The translations under genes and the position numbers were made by a program. Below the pieces are notes generated by a model that was given only the letters and a program-made list of their open reading frames with translations, made no database searches and was not told the DNA's origin. Below, piece after piece: positions 9,686 through 16,343 of a stretch of 64,000 nucleotides of DNA. Where the stretch lies: contig NZ_JAALFE010000010.1 in the NCBI RefSeq assembly GCF_011059185.1, positions 1 through 64,000 on the forward strand, written 5' to 3'. Each line of letters opens with the position of its first letter. Position 1 is the stretch's first letter. Source of the stretch: Paragemmobacter kunshanensis. Lineage in GTDB: Bacteria > Pseudomonadota > Alphaproteobacteria > Rhodobacterales > Rhodobacteraceae.

Positions 9686-9962
9686 TCACGCGCAGGGTTT
9701 CGCCTGCGACCATGCCGATATAGGTGGGAATGCCAGCCGGGACGTAAAGGCCGGTTGCGGGGGTGACGGTTGCACCGCTGCGGACATAGACGGCTGAGGC
9801 GCAGAACACTTGCGCGACTTCGCCCTCGAATGCGGGGAGACCGCCAGCGGCAGAGGTGCCGGACGATGTGATAACCTCGCTGCGGGTTTGGCCGTAATAG
9901 GCGAGAGATTGCCCGTTTGCGGCGGGGCCTGTGCGGCCCAACGTGACATAGACAGATGCCAT
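9675..9962 (-). CDS. Small phage protein opening the late operon
   Basis: 95 residues, rich in Gly, Ser, Thr, Ala and Val, with a beta-rich look (MASVYVTLGRTGPAANGQSL). It is the first gene after the late promoter at 10071-10098 and overlaps the terminase small subunit by 11 bases. Size and composition fit a head-decoration or fibre-like protein, but I cannot name a family. Confidence 0.55.
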   Translation of the reverse strand: MASVYVTLGRTGPAANGQSLAYYGQTRSEVITSSGTSAAGGLPAFEGEVAQVFCASAVYVRSGATVTPATGLYVPAGIPTYIGMVAGETLRVIDV

Positions 9963-10070
9963 GACGGCCTCGCGATGTGTTTGGAAAAGCTTAGGACTTT
10001 GCGCCCGACGCTATTTCAGCCGGGGCCGCGCACCTGACCGCCGCCTAGGGCTGGTGCAGGCAATGGGCGC

Positions 10071-10098
10071 AGTATACCGATGGTTGCGGGATAATCAA
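10071..10098 (-). promoter_or_regulatory. Sigma-70-type promoter for the phage head operon
   Basis: On the minus strand TTGATT (10098-10093) and TATACT (10076-10071) are separated by 16 bases. The hexamers match the consensus at 4 and 5 positions. The start would fall near 10064, leaving a leader of about 100 bases before the first head gene ATG at 9962. This is the largest non-coding gap on the left side of the phage, which supports a promoter here. Confidence 0.6.
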
Positions 10099-10319
10099 GG
10101 GGCGGTGGGCAATTCAGACACCAAGTCCAATTCATGATCTTCGGTATCAGGCCAATGCCGCCACCTACCATCAGCACGGACAGCCAATCTCGTCTTCGAA
10201 CACATGAACGGGTAGCGCTCCAAAACCCACGCATCAGCGCTTGCCACTTTCATCATGGGGCCAGCGTGAAACTTCCCGTCCCGCGTCACATAAACCTTGC
10301 CCTCTTCGATCTGCATCAC
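10095..10319 (-). CDS. Small phage protein, unknown
   Basis: 74 residues with MQIEEGKVYVTRDGKFHAGPM, then two Trp-rich segments and an acidic C-terminus. 'Keeps YVTRDG-K' proteins of this size are frequent in phages of alphaproteobacteria, with no known role. It overlaps the nusG-like gene stop by 4 bases and its own 3' end covers the -35 box of the late promoter. Confidence 0.6.
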   Translation of the reverse strand: MMQIEEGKVYVTRDGKFHAGPMMKVASADAWVLERYPFMCSKTRLAVRADGRWRHWPDTEDHELDLVSELPTAP

Positions 10320-10828
10320 GCCACCGCCTTTCTTGCCGCCAGCGGATCCAGCTTGATCGTCACCACCTGGCCCATGAGTTCCGTTTCCGCCACCACTTCG
10401 GGGAACATAGCACCTTCGGCAATGCGCTTGAAGCGGGCTAGCTGGCCCGCGAACGGCCCTAAGACAATTTCAAGCAATTCGCCGGGGCGATACTCGGAAA
10501 GCCTCTCGCCTGCGTCTATCTGCGCCATGCGCTTGTTGAATTCCGCCTCAACGCTTTCGATAAGCGCGCGGACCATCTTCGCCTCCTTTTCCCCTATGCC
10601 CATCATCGTCTTGATGTGCTTGCTGGCCTTGAAATAGTGCCATTCTTCGGAGCTTGCCTCAATGAACACATACCCCGGCCAGGCAGGCCCAATGACGGCC
10701 TCTGCCCGTCGTTTCTTTCCGCTGCGGCGCACGTCTACGCGCCTAGGTGCATAGCAGGTGATGCCCAAGGCTTCGCATTCCTCTTGGGCGTCGAATTCGC
10801 GGCGGGTGTATGCGGCCCAGAGTGTCAT
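10316..10828 (-). CDS. Phage-encoded NusG/RfaH-family transcription factor
   Basis: 170 residues. The N-terminal NGN domain is clear: LWAAYTRREFDAQEECEALG, then APRR and WPGYVFIE (PGY at 51-53), the same pattern as NusG. The C-terminal KOW motif is RPGELLEIVLGPFAGQL (114-130). NusG paralogues bind RNA polymerase and the elongating transcript and change pausing and termination. It lies just upstream of the head operon promoter, where lambda-like phages place their late antiterminator, so I infer a role in late-gene read-through. The ATG at 10828 shares one base with the preceding stop (TGATG). Confidence 0.8.
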   Translation of the reverse strand: MTLWAAYTRREFDAQEECEALGITCYAPRRVDVRRSGKKRRAEAVIGPAWPGYVFIEASSEEWHYFKASKHIKTMMGIGEKEAKMVRALIESVEAEFNKRMAQIDAGERLSEYRPGELLEIVLGPFAGQLARFKRIAEGAMFPEVVAETELMGQVVTIKLDPLAARKAVA

Positions 10829-10989
10829 CAGAACCTCTTCTCCCACTTCACGCGGACTTTTGTTTTTCCCGGCCTGACTTTCAGGGTTGCGGGCGGTGCT
10901 GGCTTGCTGCCTTTGGATGCGCCTGTGGTGGGGCCTAGGCGGCGTTCCTGCTTGGCGAGATCGGCCTTCTGGCGATCAGTGAGTTTCAT
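10828..10989 (-). CDS. 53-residue basic phage protein
   Basis: A short frame starting MKLTDRQKADLAKQERRLG and ending with a strongly basic tail (RPGKTKVRVKWEKRF). Its stop shares the A of the nusG-like ATG and its start overlaps the end of the 10986 gene by 4 bases, so it is a full member of the coupled chain. With about 16 Lys/Arg it may bind nucleic acid. No family recognised. Confidence 0.6.
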   Translation of the reverse strand: MKLTDRQKADLAKQERRLGPTTGASKGSKPAPPATLKVRPGKTKVRVKWEKRF

Positions 10990-11324
10990 GGTTGCTGCTC
11001 CTTTTGCCTGTCGGAACGGATGCGGGCGATTTCTCGGTTGGCGATTTCAAGCTGATCGCGGAAATACGTGATCCACCCATATAAGGCCGCCGCATCGGAA
11101 CGCCTTTGATCATCGGCCTGCATCACCCGCGAAATCGCCTCATCGCGCTGTGCGGCGATCTTTTCGGCCTCTGCGCGCAATCTGTCGGCTTTGGCCTCCG
11201 CTGCAAGCTGCGCCTCATATGCCTCTTGTGCCTGTCCAGATGCGGCAAGCACGTCTAGCGCCATTTCCCGCAACTGCACCCGCAGCGCTTCGTTTTCGGC
11301 GATCAGTTCTTCCTCGCGGTTCAT
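10986..11324 (-). CDS. Coiled-coil phage protein
   Basis: 112 residues, almost entirely an Ala/Glu/Arg heptad-like helix from residue 3 to 105 (NREEELIAENEALRVQLREM), ending in a basic tail. Such proteins are common in phage early operons and have no assigned function. Coupled by 4-base overlaps on both sides. Confidence 0.55.
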   Translation of the reverse strand: MNREEELIAENEALRVQLREMALDVLAASGQAQEAYEAQLAAEAKADRLRAEAEKIAAQRDEAISRVMQADDQRRSDAAALYGWITYFRDQLEIANREIARIRSDRQKEQQP

Positions 11325-11566
11325 ATCGCTTCCCCTCTGCGCATTTCAGCCGCGCGTTGCAGCCTGTGTTGGATCAATTCGCGCTCGGCAGTCTCGCGGG
11401 CGCGGTATCCGTCGATTTCGTCTGCGGCGGCTTCCAGCAGCAGCGGAAGAAGCACCTGATCGTATGGCTGGCGCTCTCTGGCCGCGAACTGGCGCAGGAG
11501 TTGCGTGTCCACGGGGGTAAGCCGCTTGCGGGCTTCTGCGGTGATATCGCCCCAGTGTGTCATCAT
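11321..11566 (-). CDS. Small helical phage protein, unknown
   Basis: 81 residues. The opening THWGDITAEARKRLTPVDTQLLRQFAARE and an Arg/Glu-rich second helix suggest a soluble, possibly dimeric protein. It is the first gene of the minus-strand group that ends in the nusG-like gene and is divergent from the 11629 gene across 62 bases. Confidence 0.5.
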   Translation of the reverse strand: MMTHWGDITAEARKRLTPVDTQLLRQFAARERQPYDQVLLPLLLEAAADEIDGYRARETAERELIQHRLQRAAEMRRGEAI

Positions 11567-11583
11567 TTCACCCCTTGCATATC

Positions 11584-11600
11584 ATACAAGTAAGTTGTAT
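11584..11600. promoter_or_regulatory. Inverted repeat in a divergent promoter region
   Basis: ATACAA (11584-11589) and TTGTAT (11595-11600) form a perfect 6-base inverted repeat around GTAAG. It is centred in the only space between a minus-strand gene (ending its start at 11566) and a plus-strand gene pair starting at 11629, so it is a likely operator for one or both directions. Confidence 0.4.
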
Positions 11601-11628
11601 ATTCGTGGAATAGCAAATGGAGACCGCC

Positions 11629-11838
11629 ATGAACGCTCTTGATCTGATCGCCGCTGCTCAAGCCCGCCGTGCCGCCGCTGGCCTTGTGTCTGTTGATGGC
11701 ATTGCCTGCCCAAACGCAGCATGGCTGGCTTACTACAACGCCCGTGCCGCTCTGCCCCGCGATGCCGAGGGGCGTATCCGCACCACTACGGAATTGCGCG
11801 CGCTGAAAGCTGCTGCTGTAGCGTCCACCACCGCATGA
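11629..11838 (+). CDS. Small phage protein of a two-gene plus-strand island
   Basis: 69 residues, Ala-rich (MNALDLIAAAQARRAAAGL). GGAG seven bases before the ATG at 11629 decides this start over an upstream ATG at 11617. It is read against the direction of all surrounding genes and overlaps the following HTH gene by 4 bases, so the pair forms its own transcription unit. No known function. Confidence 0.55.
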   Translation: MNALDLIAAAQARRAAAGLVSVDGIACPNAAWLAYYNARAALPRDAEGRIRTTTELRALKAAAVASTTA

Positions 11839-12023
11839 CAGCCCAACGCTTCTGTCAATGGCTTGCCGATATGCAAGCCCAAGGCCGGGCGCGCTCTGAT
11901 GCAGAGTGCGGGCGGCTTCTTGGCGTTTCGGCCAATTCCATCGTGCAAATGAAGCGGCGCGGTGCCGATGATCGCACGGCGCTCGCTTGTGCTGCGTTGC
12001 TTGCTGGCTTGCCTGCATACTAA
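11835..12023 (+). CDS. Small Cro-like helix-turn-helix protein
   Basis: 62 residues. AECGRLLGVSANSIVQMKRRG (residues about 24-44) has the spacing of a phage Cro/CI helix-turn-helix, with a short C-terminal helix. It is the second gene of the plus-strand pair and may act on the ATACAA-TTGTAT repeat upstream. Its stop codon overlaps the methyltransferase stop on the other strand, tail to tail. Confidence 0.55.
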   Translation: MTAQRFCQWLADMQAQGRARSDAECGRLLGVSANSIVQMKRRGADDRTALACAALLAGLPAY

Positions 12024-12613
12024 GCGGCCTCCGTCAGAAGATCGGTGTAATTGCCCCACTGGCTTGCGATGGCTTGGGCGATGCCGGGGTATGTTCTGGA
12101 ACGCTCTTTCCAGCGATCCGGGCCGGGGCTGGCGGTGTGAACCTCTGCAACGGCGGTTGAACCGTCCAGCGCCGATGTTGGCCGCAGCGCAGGAAGCCCG
12201 CGCGTCCAGAAGCATGTGCGCTTCTTCGCGTCGTCACCAAACTGCCAAGGCTGGACGCTGAAAGACGCAGGCCCAACCACGTCACGGGCATACTTGTGCA
12301 TCACGGGGTTTTCCACGGCCACGCGCGGCGCGTTGGCGCGCTGGCAAGCCTGGAAGAATGCAATCGCCTGTTTCAGATCATCCCACAGGTTCCGCTCGTG
12401 CAGCCAGCGGACGCCCGAGTTGCAAAGCCTCGTGCATGGGGGGTGAGCGATGACACCAGCCCAGCGGCGTTGCAGTTGCTCCGTCACGTCGCCTTGAATA
12501 TGCGGGCCGTCCACTTCGGTGGGCAGCAAGTCGCAGGATACCGCGTCGATCCCTATGGCAAGCATGGCATCCCGGACGCGGCCTGAATATTCGCAAGCTA
12601 TGAGCCAGGTCAT
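12020..12613 (-). CDS. DNA cytosine methyltransferase-like protein
   Basis: 197 residues. Motif I-like IACEYSGRVRDAM (5-17), the catalytic-type PPC at 58-60 (AHPPCTRLCNSG) and ENP at 101-103 (VAVENPVMHKY) are in the order of C5-cytosine methyltransferases, but the usual target-recognition domain and later motifs are compressed or missing. It belongs to a short phage lineage whose target is unknown. AGGAG nine bases before the ATG at 12613 sets the start, which shares a base with the preceding stop. It could protect phage DNA from restriction or be a non-catalytic derivative. Confidence 0.65.
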   Translation of the reverse strand: MTWLIACEYSGRVRDAMLAIGIDAVSCDLLPTEVDGPHIQGDVTEQLQRRWAGVIAHPPCTRLCNSGVRWLHERNLWDDLKQAIAFFQACQRANAPRVAVENPVMHKYARDVVGPASFSVQPWQFGDDAKKRTCFWTRGLPALRPTSALDGSTAVAEVHTASPGPDRWKERSRTYPGIAQAIASQWGNYTDLLTEAA

Positions 12614-12888
12614 CACGCGCTCCTTGCGATGGCTTCGGAGCGGATGATCTGCTCGGCCTCTGCTTTGCCTGCGGGGGTGAGTTCCCATGTTGCCCTGTCG
12701 TATCGGTGGTTGGCCTTGTGTCCTGTTGCCCAGCCCTTGCGTGACAGGGTGCGCAGTTCGACATTCAGCCGCTCGAAGCAAAGCCCTGTCCGGCGTTCCA
12801 GTTCGGCGGTTGTCCAGGCGACGGCCATTCTGCGGCCACGATGCCAGAAAGCTTTCAGGACACGCTCAGTCATGCGCGGATCTACCAA
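12613..12888 (-). CDS. Winged-helix DNA-binding protein
   Basis: About 86-91 residues. TTAELERRTGLCFERLNVELRTLSRKGWATG (26-56) reads as a helix-turn-helix followed by a wing. Either TTG 12888 or ATG 12873 could be the start; the ATG has the more usual context. Coupled to the neighbours on both sides. Probable phage regulator. Confidence 0.5.
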   Translation of the reverse strand: MVDPRMTERVLKAFWHRGRRMAVAWTTAELERRTGLCFERLNVELRTLSRKGWATGHKANHRYDRATWELTPAGKAEAEQIIRSEAIARSA

Positions 12889-13223
12889 GGGGCGGCGGGA
12901 AGGGTGACGGTGAACGCTTTCCCGTCTTCCCCGGCGATGCTGAACGGGCGGACAACAACGCGCTTCACAGGGATTGCATGGACGCGAACCGGGCGGGCCT
13001 CCAGAACGGCGTCCTTTTCTTTCGGGGCCGTTTCACCGATGTAATACCTGTTGGTGTTGCGGTTGTGCCTGGCCTTGCTGATGGCGTTCCGCTTGAACAG
13101 GCGTTGCAGCGAAGCGTTGATCAGGTTTTTCCTCACACCAGATGCGGCGATCAGATCGGCCATGATGCATGGGCTTTCGGAAATGCGGCCAAGGACTGCG
13201 GCGTCCAGTTCATCGCGCGTCAT
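12882..13223 (-). CDS. Helix-turn-helix phage protein
   Basis: 113 residues. An N-terminal helical unit (ELDAAVLGRISESPCIMADLIAASGVRKNLINASLQRL) has the layout of a winged helix, followed by a basic strand region (KARHNRNTNRYYIGE) and a C-terminal half of unknown type. It overlaps its neighbours by 4-7 bases. Probably DNA binding. Confidence 0.5.
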   Translation of the reverse strand: MTRDELDAAVLGRISESPCIMADLIAASGVRKNLINASLQRLFKRNAISKARHNRNTNRYYIGETAPKEKDAVLEARPVRVHAIPVKRVVVRPFSIAGEDGKAFTVTLPAAPW

Positions 13224-13774
13224 GCTGCCACCCGTTGCTTGCGGGCCGTCTTGGCATCCTCATGGCGCTGCTTTGCCTCGGCTTCCCAAGCCAATGCAGC
13301 TTCCTCGCCGTGAATGTCCTTGCGGCGAAAAAAAGCGGCGCTGCGATACTTCGTCATGGTTTCCTGATCAATCAGGCCACGCGCGATGATCTCGACAGCC
13401 TCGCGGCCATACAGATACCCCTCGCCCACAGCTTCCCCGGCCTTCATCCGGTTGGCGTTCAACTCGTGAACGTCCAGCACAAATGCGGCGGGCTTTTCGC
13501 TCGGCTTCATGGCCTTTCTGGCATTAGAACAGGCCGCGCCCAATTCCCCGACTGTCGGCCAAGCGCGGGTTTTCATCTGGTATGAGCATTGCTCAAGAAC
13601 CGACGAAACCCATCCGTTGTAACCGTCCTGCGGCGCGAACTTGGTGAGGACGCTAAGAAGCCTTTCGCTCTCGCGCTGCAACGCCTCTGCATTGCCAGCC
13701 ATGCTGCGGGGAGGCGTGTAGCTTTCCAGCCATTGGGCAAGCATCTTGGCGATTTCGGCTTGGCGAAGGTTCAT
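13220..13774 (-). CDS. Phage replication-module protein, possible helicase loader
   Basis: 184 residues, mainly helical, with Trp and Tyr clusters (QDGYNGWVSSVLEQCSYQMK at about 50-69) and a highly charged C-terminal helix. It follows directly, with a 4-base overlap, the DUF1376 replication protein, the position of a lambda P-like helicase loader, but it has no Walker motif. Function inferred from position only. Confidence 0.5.
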   Translation of the reverse strand: MNLRQAEIAKMLAQWLESYTPPRSMAGNAEALQRESERLLSVLTKFAPQDGYNGWVSSVLEQCSYQMKTRAWPTVGELGAACSNARKAMKPSEKPAAFVLDVHELNANRMKAGEAVGEGYLYGREAVEIIARGLIDQETMTKYRSAAFFRRKDIHGEEAALAWEAEAKQRHEDAKTARKQRVAA

Positions 13775-14466
13775 TGGGTAACCCCGTATTTTGAAAAGTC
13801 AGGGACGAAACGCTGCGGCGGGATCAGGCGGGCCGTGATCCAAGGAATGGGATCAATCGCCCCGCTCTTGGCGCAGTCCATGAATGCGCTGATGATTTCA
13901 GCGTCCGGGTGATCCTTGCGCCACTTGCCGATGATGCTGCGGGCTTTCTGTTCTCCGATGCCGTGGCGGCTCAGAAACTTCACGCCACGTTCAAACAAAT
14001 CCTTGGACAAATCCGCAGTCGCATCGAGGCAATCAGCCTCCGTAGCTTTAGCTACGGAATACTTATCTGTATCTGTATCTGTATGGTTGAACGCCTGTTG
14101 AACGGGCGTTGCGTCCTGCCGTTGATTTTGTTGCCTTTTTTCGGCGCTTGCTTTTCCCGCCTTGGATGCAATTTTCAAACCGTCCGCACGCTTTGCAATT
14201 TCACCCTCTGCGCGGCGGTTGGAAAGCATCCCGTCAACCAGTTGCAGCTTGTCCAGATCAACCAGCTTTTCTACCACCGACGCGAAGGTTGCTTCGCGCA
14301 TTCCGCAGTATGTTGACAGGCGGCGCGGGTGATATTCGACAGGGCCGCTTTCTTCGTAGATGCGGCACAGGATCATGGTGTAGACGCCGACTTCCTGCGC
14401 CGTCAGGCCGCGCACACCGTTCATAAAATCGGCGGGGTAAAAGTTGAAATACGGAACGCGCGTCAT
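13771..14466 (-). CDS. DUF1376 phage replication protein
   Basis: 231 residues. The N-terminal DUF1376 domain is clear (VPYFNFYPADFMNGVRGLTAQEVGVYTMILCRIYEESGP, residues 4-42); the middle is a low-complexity linker with an acidic-polar repeat HTDTDTDK made by three copies of a 6-base DNA repeat at about 14063-14081; the C-terminal part (from 155) is helical. DUF1376 proteins of YdaU type take the place of the origin-binding/primosomal protein in many phages. Confidence 0.75.
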   Translation of the reverse strand: MTRVPYFNFYPADFMNGVRGLTAQEVGVYTMILCRIYEESGPVEYHPRRLSTYCGMREATFASVVEKLVDLDKLQLVDGMLSNRRAEGEIAKRADGLKIASKAGKASAEKRQQNQRQDATPVQQAFNHTDTDTDKYSVAKATEADCLDATADLSKDLFERGVKFLSRHGIGEQKARSIIGKWRKDHPDAEIISAFMDCAKSGAIDPIPWITARLIPPQRFVPDFSKYGVTQ

Positions 14467-14753
14467 GCGCCCCTCCGCTTCTTTTCAGCGCGGATGCCGT
14501 GCATGACGCTGGTATGATCACGGCCCAATGCGTCCCCGATCTGCATCAGGGAAAGCCCAGCTTGGCGGGCCTCATACATGACGATCTGGCGAGCGCGGCA
14601 TGTGGCGGCATCGCGGCGCGGGCTGAGAATGCGCTTGGCGGGAATGCCCGTCTGTTCCGACACGGCATCCACGATCAGCAGAGCCGTGTTTTTGTGCTGC
14701 ACGAATACAGACTGACACGCGGCGATGGCTTCGGGGCTGAGAACGTATGTCAT
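14463..14753 (-). CDS. Stand-alone DnaA domain IV-like origin-binding protein
   Basis: 96 residues that match only the C-terminal DNA-binding domain of DnaA: AKRILSPRRDAATCRARQIVMYEARQ (39-64), LSLMQIGDALGRDHTSVMHGIR (68-89). In host DnaA this domain reads the DnaA box through the GRDHTSV motif. The AAA+ ATPase is absent. It lies in the replication module between a VRR-NUC gene and the DUF1376 gene, overlapping both by 4 bases. I infer it recognises a phage origin or competes with host DnaA. ATG 14753 is chosen because it overlaps the preceding stop. Confidence 0.75.
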   Translation of the reverse strand: MTYVLSPEAIAACQSVFVQHKNTALLIVDAVSEQTGIPAKRILSPRRDAATCRARQIVMYEARQAGLSLMQIGDALGRDHTSVMHGIRAEKKRRGA

Positions 14754-15118
14754 GCCGCCCCCCGATTGAACCAGATGCCCCAATCGGCCAGGCGCTGCTT
14801 TACGTCATCCACAGAGCGGACGATGCCCACGCGATACCCCAGCCCGCGAAGCTGATCGTGAACGCGGCGCTGCGCGTCGGTGGGGTAATTGCCCTCGGCC
14901 TTCACCTCGAAGAAGATCGGCCCGACATGCGAAGGCGGCAGCACGATCAGATCCGGCCAGCCCGTTATTGCGCCGTTCTGCTTGGCCTCGGCCAGTTCGC
15001 GGGCAATGGCCTTGCCGCTCTTGTTGATTTCATTGCGGCAGTGGTGAACGATCCAAGCCGGATGCTGGGCGCGCAGCCATTGCACGATGGCGCGCTGGAT
15101 GGGGGCCTCGCGTTTCAT
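14750..15118 (-). CDS. VRR-NUC domain nuclease
   Basis: 122 residues. A basic N-terminal helix (KREAPIQRAIVQWLRAQHP) is followed by GWPDLIVLPPSHVGPIFFEVKAEGNYPTDAQRRVHDQLRGLGYRVGIVRSVDD, in which the PD, the E-x-K (FFEVKAE) and the Q of the PD-(D/E)XK fold are seen. VRR-NUC proteins in phages are structure-specific or packaging-related nucleases. GGAGG seven bases upstream sets the ATG at 15118, which overlaps the stop of the preceding microprotein gene. Confidence 0.8.
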   Translation of the reverse strand: MKREAPIQRAIVQWLRAQHPAWIVHHCRNEINKSGKAIARELAEAKQNGAITGWPDLIVLPPSHVGPIFFEVKAEGNYPTDAQRRVHDQLRGLGYRVGIVRSVDDVKQRLADWGIWFNRGAA

Positions 15119-15252
15119 CCGGAGATCCTCCATGCGGCGAACCAAGCGCCAGCCGCGAAAGACACGCAGCAAAGCGCCAACATCGGCAAGCCGCCGAAAA
15201 TTCCCGCCACTAACGCGCTTGCAAAGAAAGCCAAGAGAAACAGCCAAGCCAT
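15115..15252 (-). CDS. 45-residue membrane microprotein
   Basis: A short frame encoding one or two hydrophobic segments (AWLFLLAFFASALVAGIFGG and MLALCCVSFAAGAWFAAW). Its ATG shares a base with the preceding stop (TGATG) and its TGA overlaps the VRR-NUC ATG by 4 bases, so it lies exactly in the coupled chain. Role unknown; such single-span phage proteins can be involved in exclusion, lysis timing or membrane anchoring. Confidence 0.6.
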   Translation of the reverse strand: MAWLFLLAFFASALVAGIFGGLPMLALCCVSFAAGAWFAAWRISG

Positions 15253-15389
15253 CACGCACCCCGCAGGATTTGCGCGACGATCTGGCGAAGCTGTTCGGCA
15301 ACCTCTTTGGCCCCGGCCCGATCCCCGATCTTGACGAGGCGGAAATACCGCTTGGACAGATAATCCCGCTGTTGCTTGAGGGTCATCAT
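15252..15389 (-). CDS. 45-residue phage protein, unknown
   Basis: Short helical protein (MTLKQQRDYLSKRYFRLVKI, then GAKEVAEQLRQIVAQILRG). The tandem ATGs at 15389 and 15386 overlap the upstream stop and its own TGA shares a base with the next ATG. The perfect coupling argues it is translated. No family recognised. Confidence 0.55.
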   Translation of the reverse strand: MMTLKQQRDYLSKRYFRLVKIGDRAGAKEVAEQLRQIVAQILRGA

Positions 15390-16009
15390 GCGATGGCCTT
15401 CCCGCGCGGCCCCGCAGCCTTCAGGAGCGCATCCATGCGGCGTTGGAAATCCTTGGCCCTTTCACCGTGATCCTCAACCGCCCTGATGGCGGCATGCGCC
15501 TTTGTCAGAAGTTCACCGGAAGTTTCCTGCCACACCGAAATATCAGCGCGCAGGGCGTCCAGTTCTTCGTTCCGCCCGTCCGGGCCAAAAAGTTCCTCGC
15601 GGATCTCAGCAACCCACCCGAACATGCATCCGCCGCCGATGGCTTCCGCCACCGTCACATCGCTTTCAGCGCCCCGATACCGCTCAATGGTGGTGTCATA
15701 AACCTCACCGAGAAGTTCAATGATCTGGCGCTTCTGTTCCCGCGTCGGCTGGCGAAGCGGCGTCACATTCTCAGTCATTTCAGGTTTCTCCGCTTTGCGC
15801 TTTACGCTGCAAGCCATGCAGCGCAGCTTGCCCTTGATGTGCGTCCATCCGTTCTTGGTAAGCCGGTGGATCACCTGTCCCTCGTTCGGCTTCCAAGCGC
15901 CGCCTGATTGCCGCTCGTAATCGCAGTTTTGGTATTCGCTATGCCCGCAATCATCGCATCGACAGATGACGCGCGGCCTTTGCTCTGATCGGTCGGTTGG
16001 CTCGATCAT
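15386..16009 (-). CDS. Zinc-ribbon phage protein, unknown
   Basis: 207 residues. Two CxxC-type pairs (CRCDDCGH at about 16-23 and CMAC at about 64-67) predict an N-terminal zinc ribbon. The rest is helical (about 85-200) with charged heptads. It could bind nucleic acid through the ribbon. It overlaps neighbours by 4 bases on both sides. Confidence 0.55.
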   Translation of the reverse strand: MIEPTDRSEQRPRVICRCDDCGHSEYQNCDYERQSGGAWKPNEGQVIHRLTKNGWTHIKGKLRCMACSVKRKAEKPEMTENVTPLRQPTREQKRQIIELLGEVYDTTIERYRGAESDVTVAEAIGGGCMFGWVAEIREELFGPDGRNEELDALRADISVWQETSGELLTKAHAAIRAVEDHGERAKDFQRRMDALLKAAGPRGKAIA

Positions 16010-16203
16010 CCGAAAGCCCTCCCAACGTATTCCTTGGCGGCTTCAACCGACTTGAACCCGATGGACACCAGTTCCTTGCCGGGGATACGCCACAGATCGA
16101 CGCCGCGCGCCGGATGGCGGGTGATCAGGAACGTCTGGCCGCAGGTGGTGCCTACCCATGTGTCAGAGCCAGAAGCGTCTTTGCCGCGCTCTTGCCACAT
16201 CAT
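16006..16203 (-). CDS. Small phage protein, unknown
   Basis: 65 residues from the tandem ATG at 16203: MMWQERGKDASGSDTWVGTT, then a basic strand-rich part ending FKSVEAAKEYVGRAFG. A longer frame runs upstream to 16356, but its sequence is poor and passes through a hairpin in the wrong frame; the ATG at 16203 overlaps the stop of the small upstream gene, which decides the start. Confidence 0.5.
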   Translation of the reverse strand: MMWQERGKDASGSDTWVGTTCGQTFLITRHPARGVDLWRIPGKELVSIGFKSVEAAKEYVGRAFG

Positions 16204-16343
16204 GATGCACCGAGAAGAAAAGCCCCCGGCATCGCTGCCATGGATGCCGGGGGAGTTGCCGCGCCACCAAGCAGGGAGGAGGCGATGCCATCGGGAGACG
16301 GCACGGGCGCGGGGGAAGGTGTGGAACGGAATGTTTGGCTCAT
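16200..16343 (-). CDS. 47-residue Pro/Ala-rich coupled ORF with an embedded hairpin
   Basis: The frame MSQTFRSTPSPAPVPSPDGI continues to PGAFLLGAS. Its ATG overlaps the stop of the GIY-YIG-like gene and its TGA overlaps the ATG of the 16203 gene, both by 4 bases. The composition is unusual (Pro, Ala, Ser) and the last third is encoded by an 11-base-pair hairpin (16223-16253). It may therefore be a leader-type reading frame whose translation opens or closes the hairpin rather than a gene for a folded protein. Confidence 0.45.
   Translation of the reverse strand: MSQTFRSTPSPAPVPSPDGIASSLLGGAATPPASMAAMPGAFLLGAS
16212..16253 (-). terminator. Terminator-like hairpin inside the early minus operon
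   Basis: On the minus strand a perfect 11-base stem (CCCCCGGCATC, loop of 9, GATGCCGGGGG; 16253-16243 and 16233-16223) is followed directly by CTTTTCTTCTC (16222-16212). This is the build of an intrinsic terminator, although the T tract is interrupted by C. It separates the first two or three genes after the early promoter from the replication genes. Confidence 0.6.

Noticed and set aside
3248-10098. Gene transfer agent head cluster
   Set aside because: The portal, coat, gp4- and gp10-like genes are of P22 type, not the HK97-like GTA order, and an integrase and repressor switch are present.
10016-10234. Minus-strand 72-codon frame overlapping the late promoter
   Set aside because: It overlaps the better supported 10095-10319 gene and the promoter hexamers, and its composition is atypical.
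14063-14081. Three copies of a 6-base repeat in the DUF1376 gene as a phase-variation tract
   Set aside because: The unit is a multiple of three, so copy changes only alter a Thr-Asp linker and cannot switch the frame.
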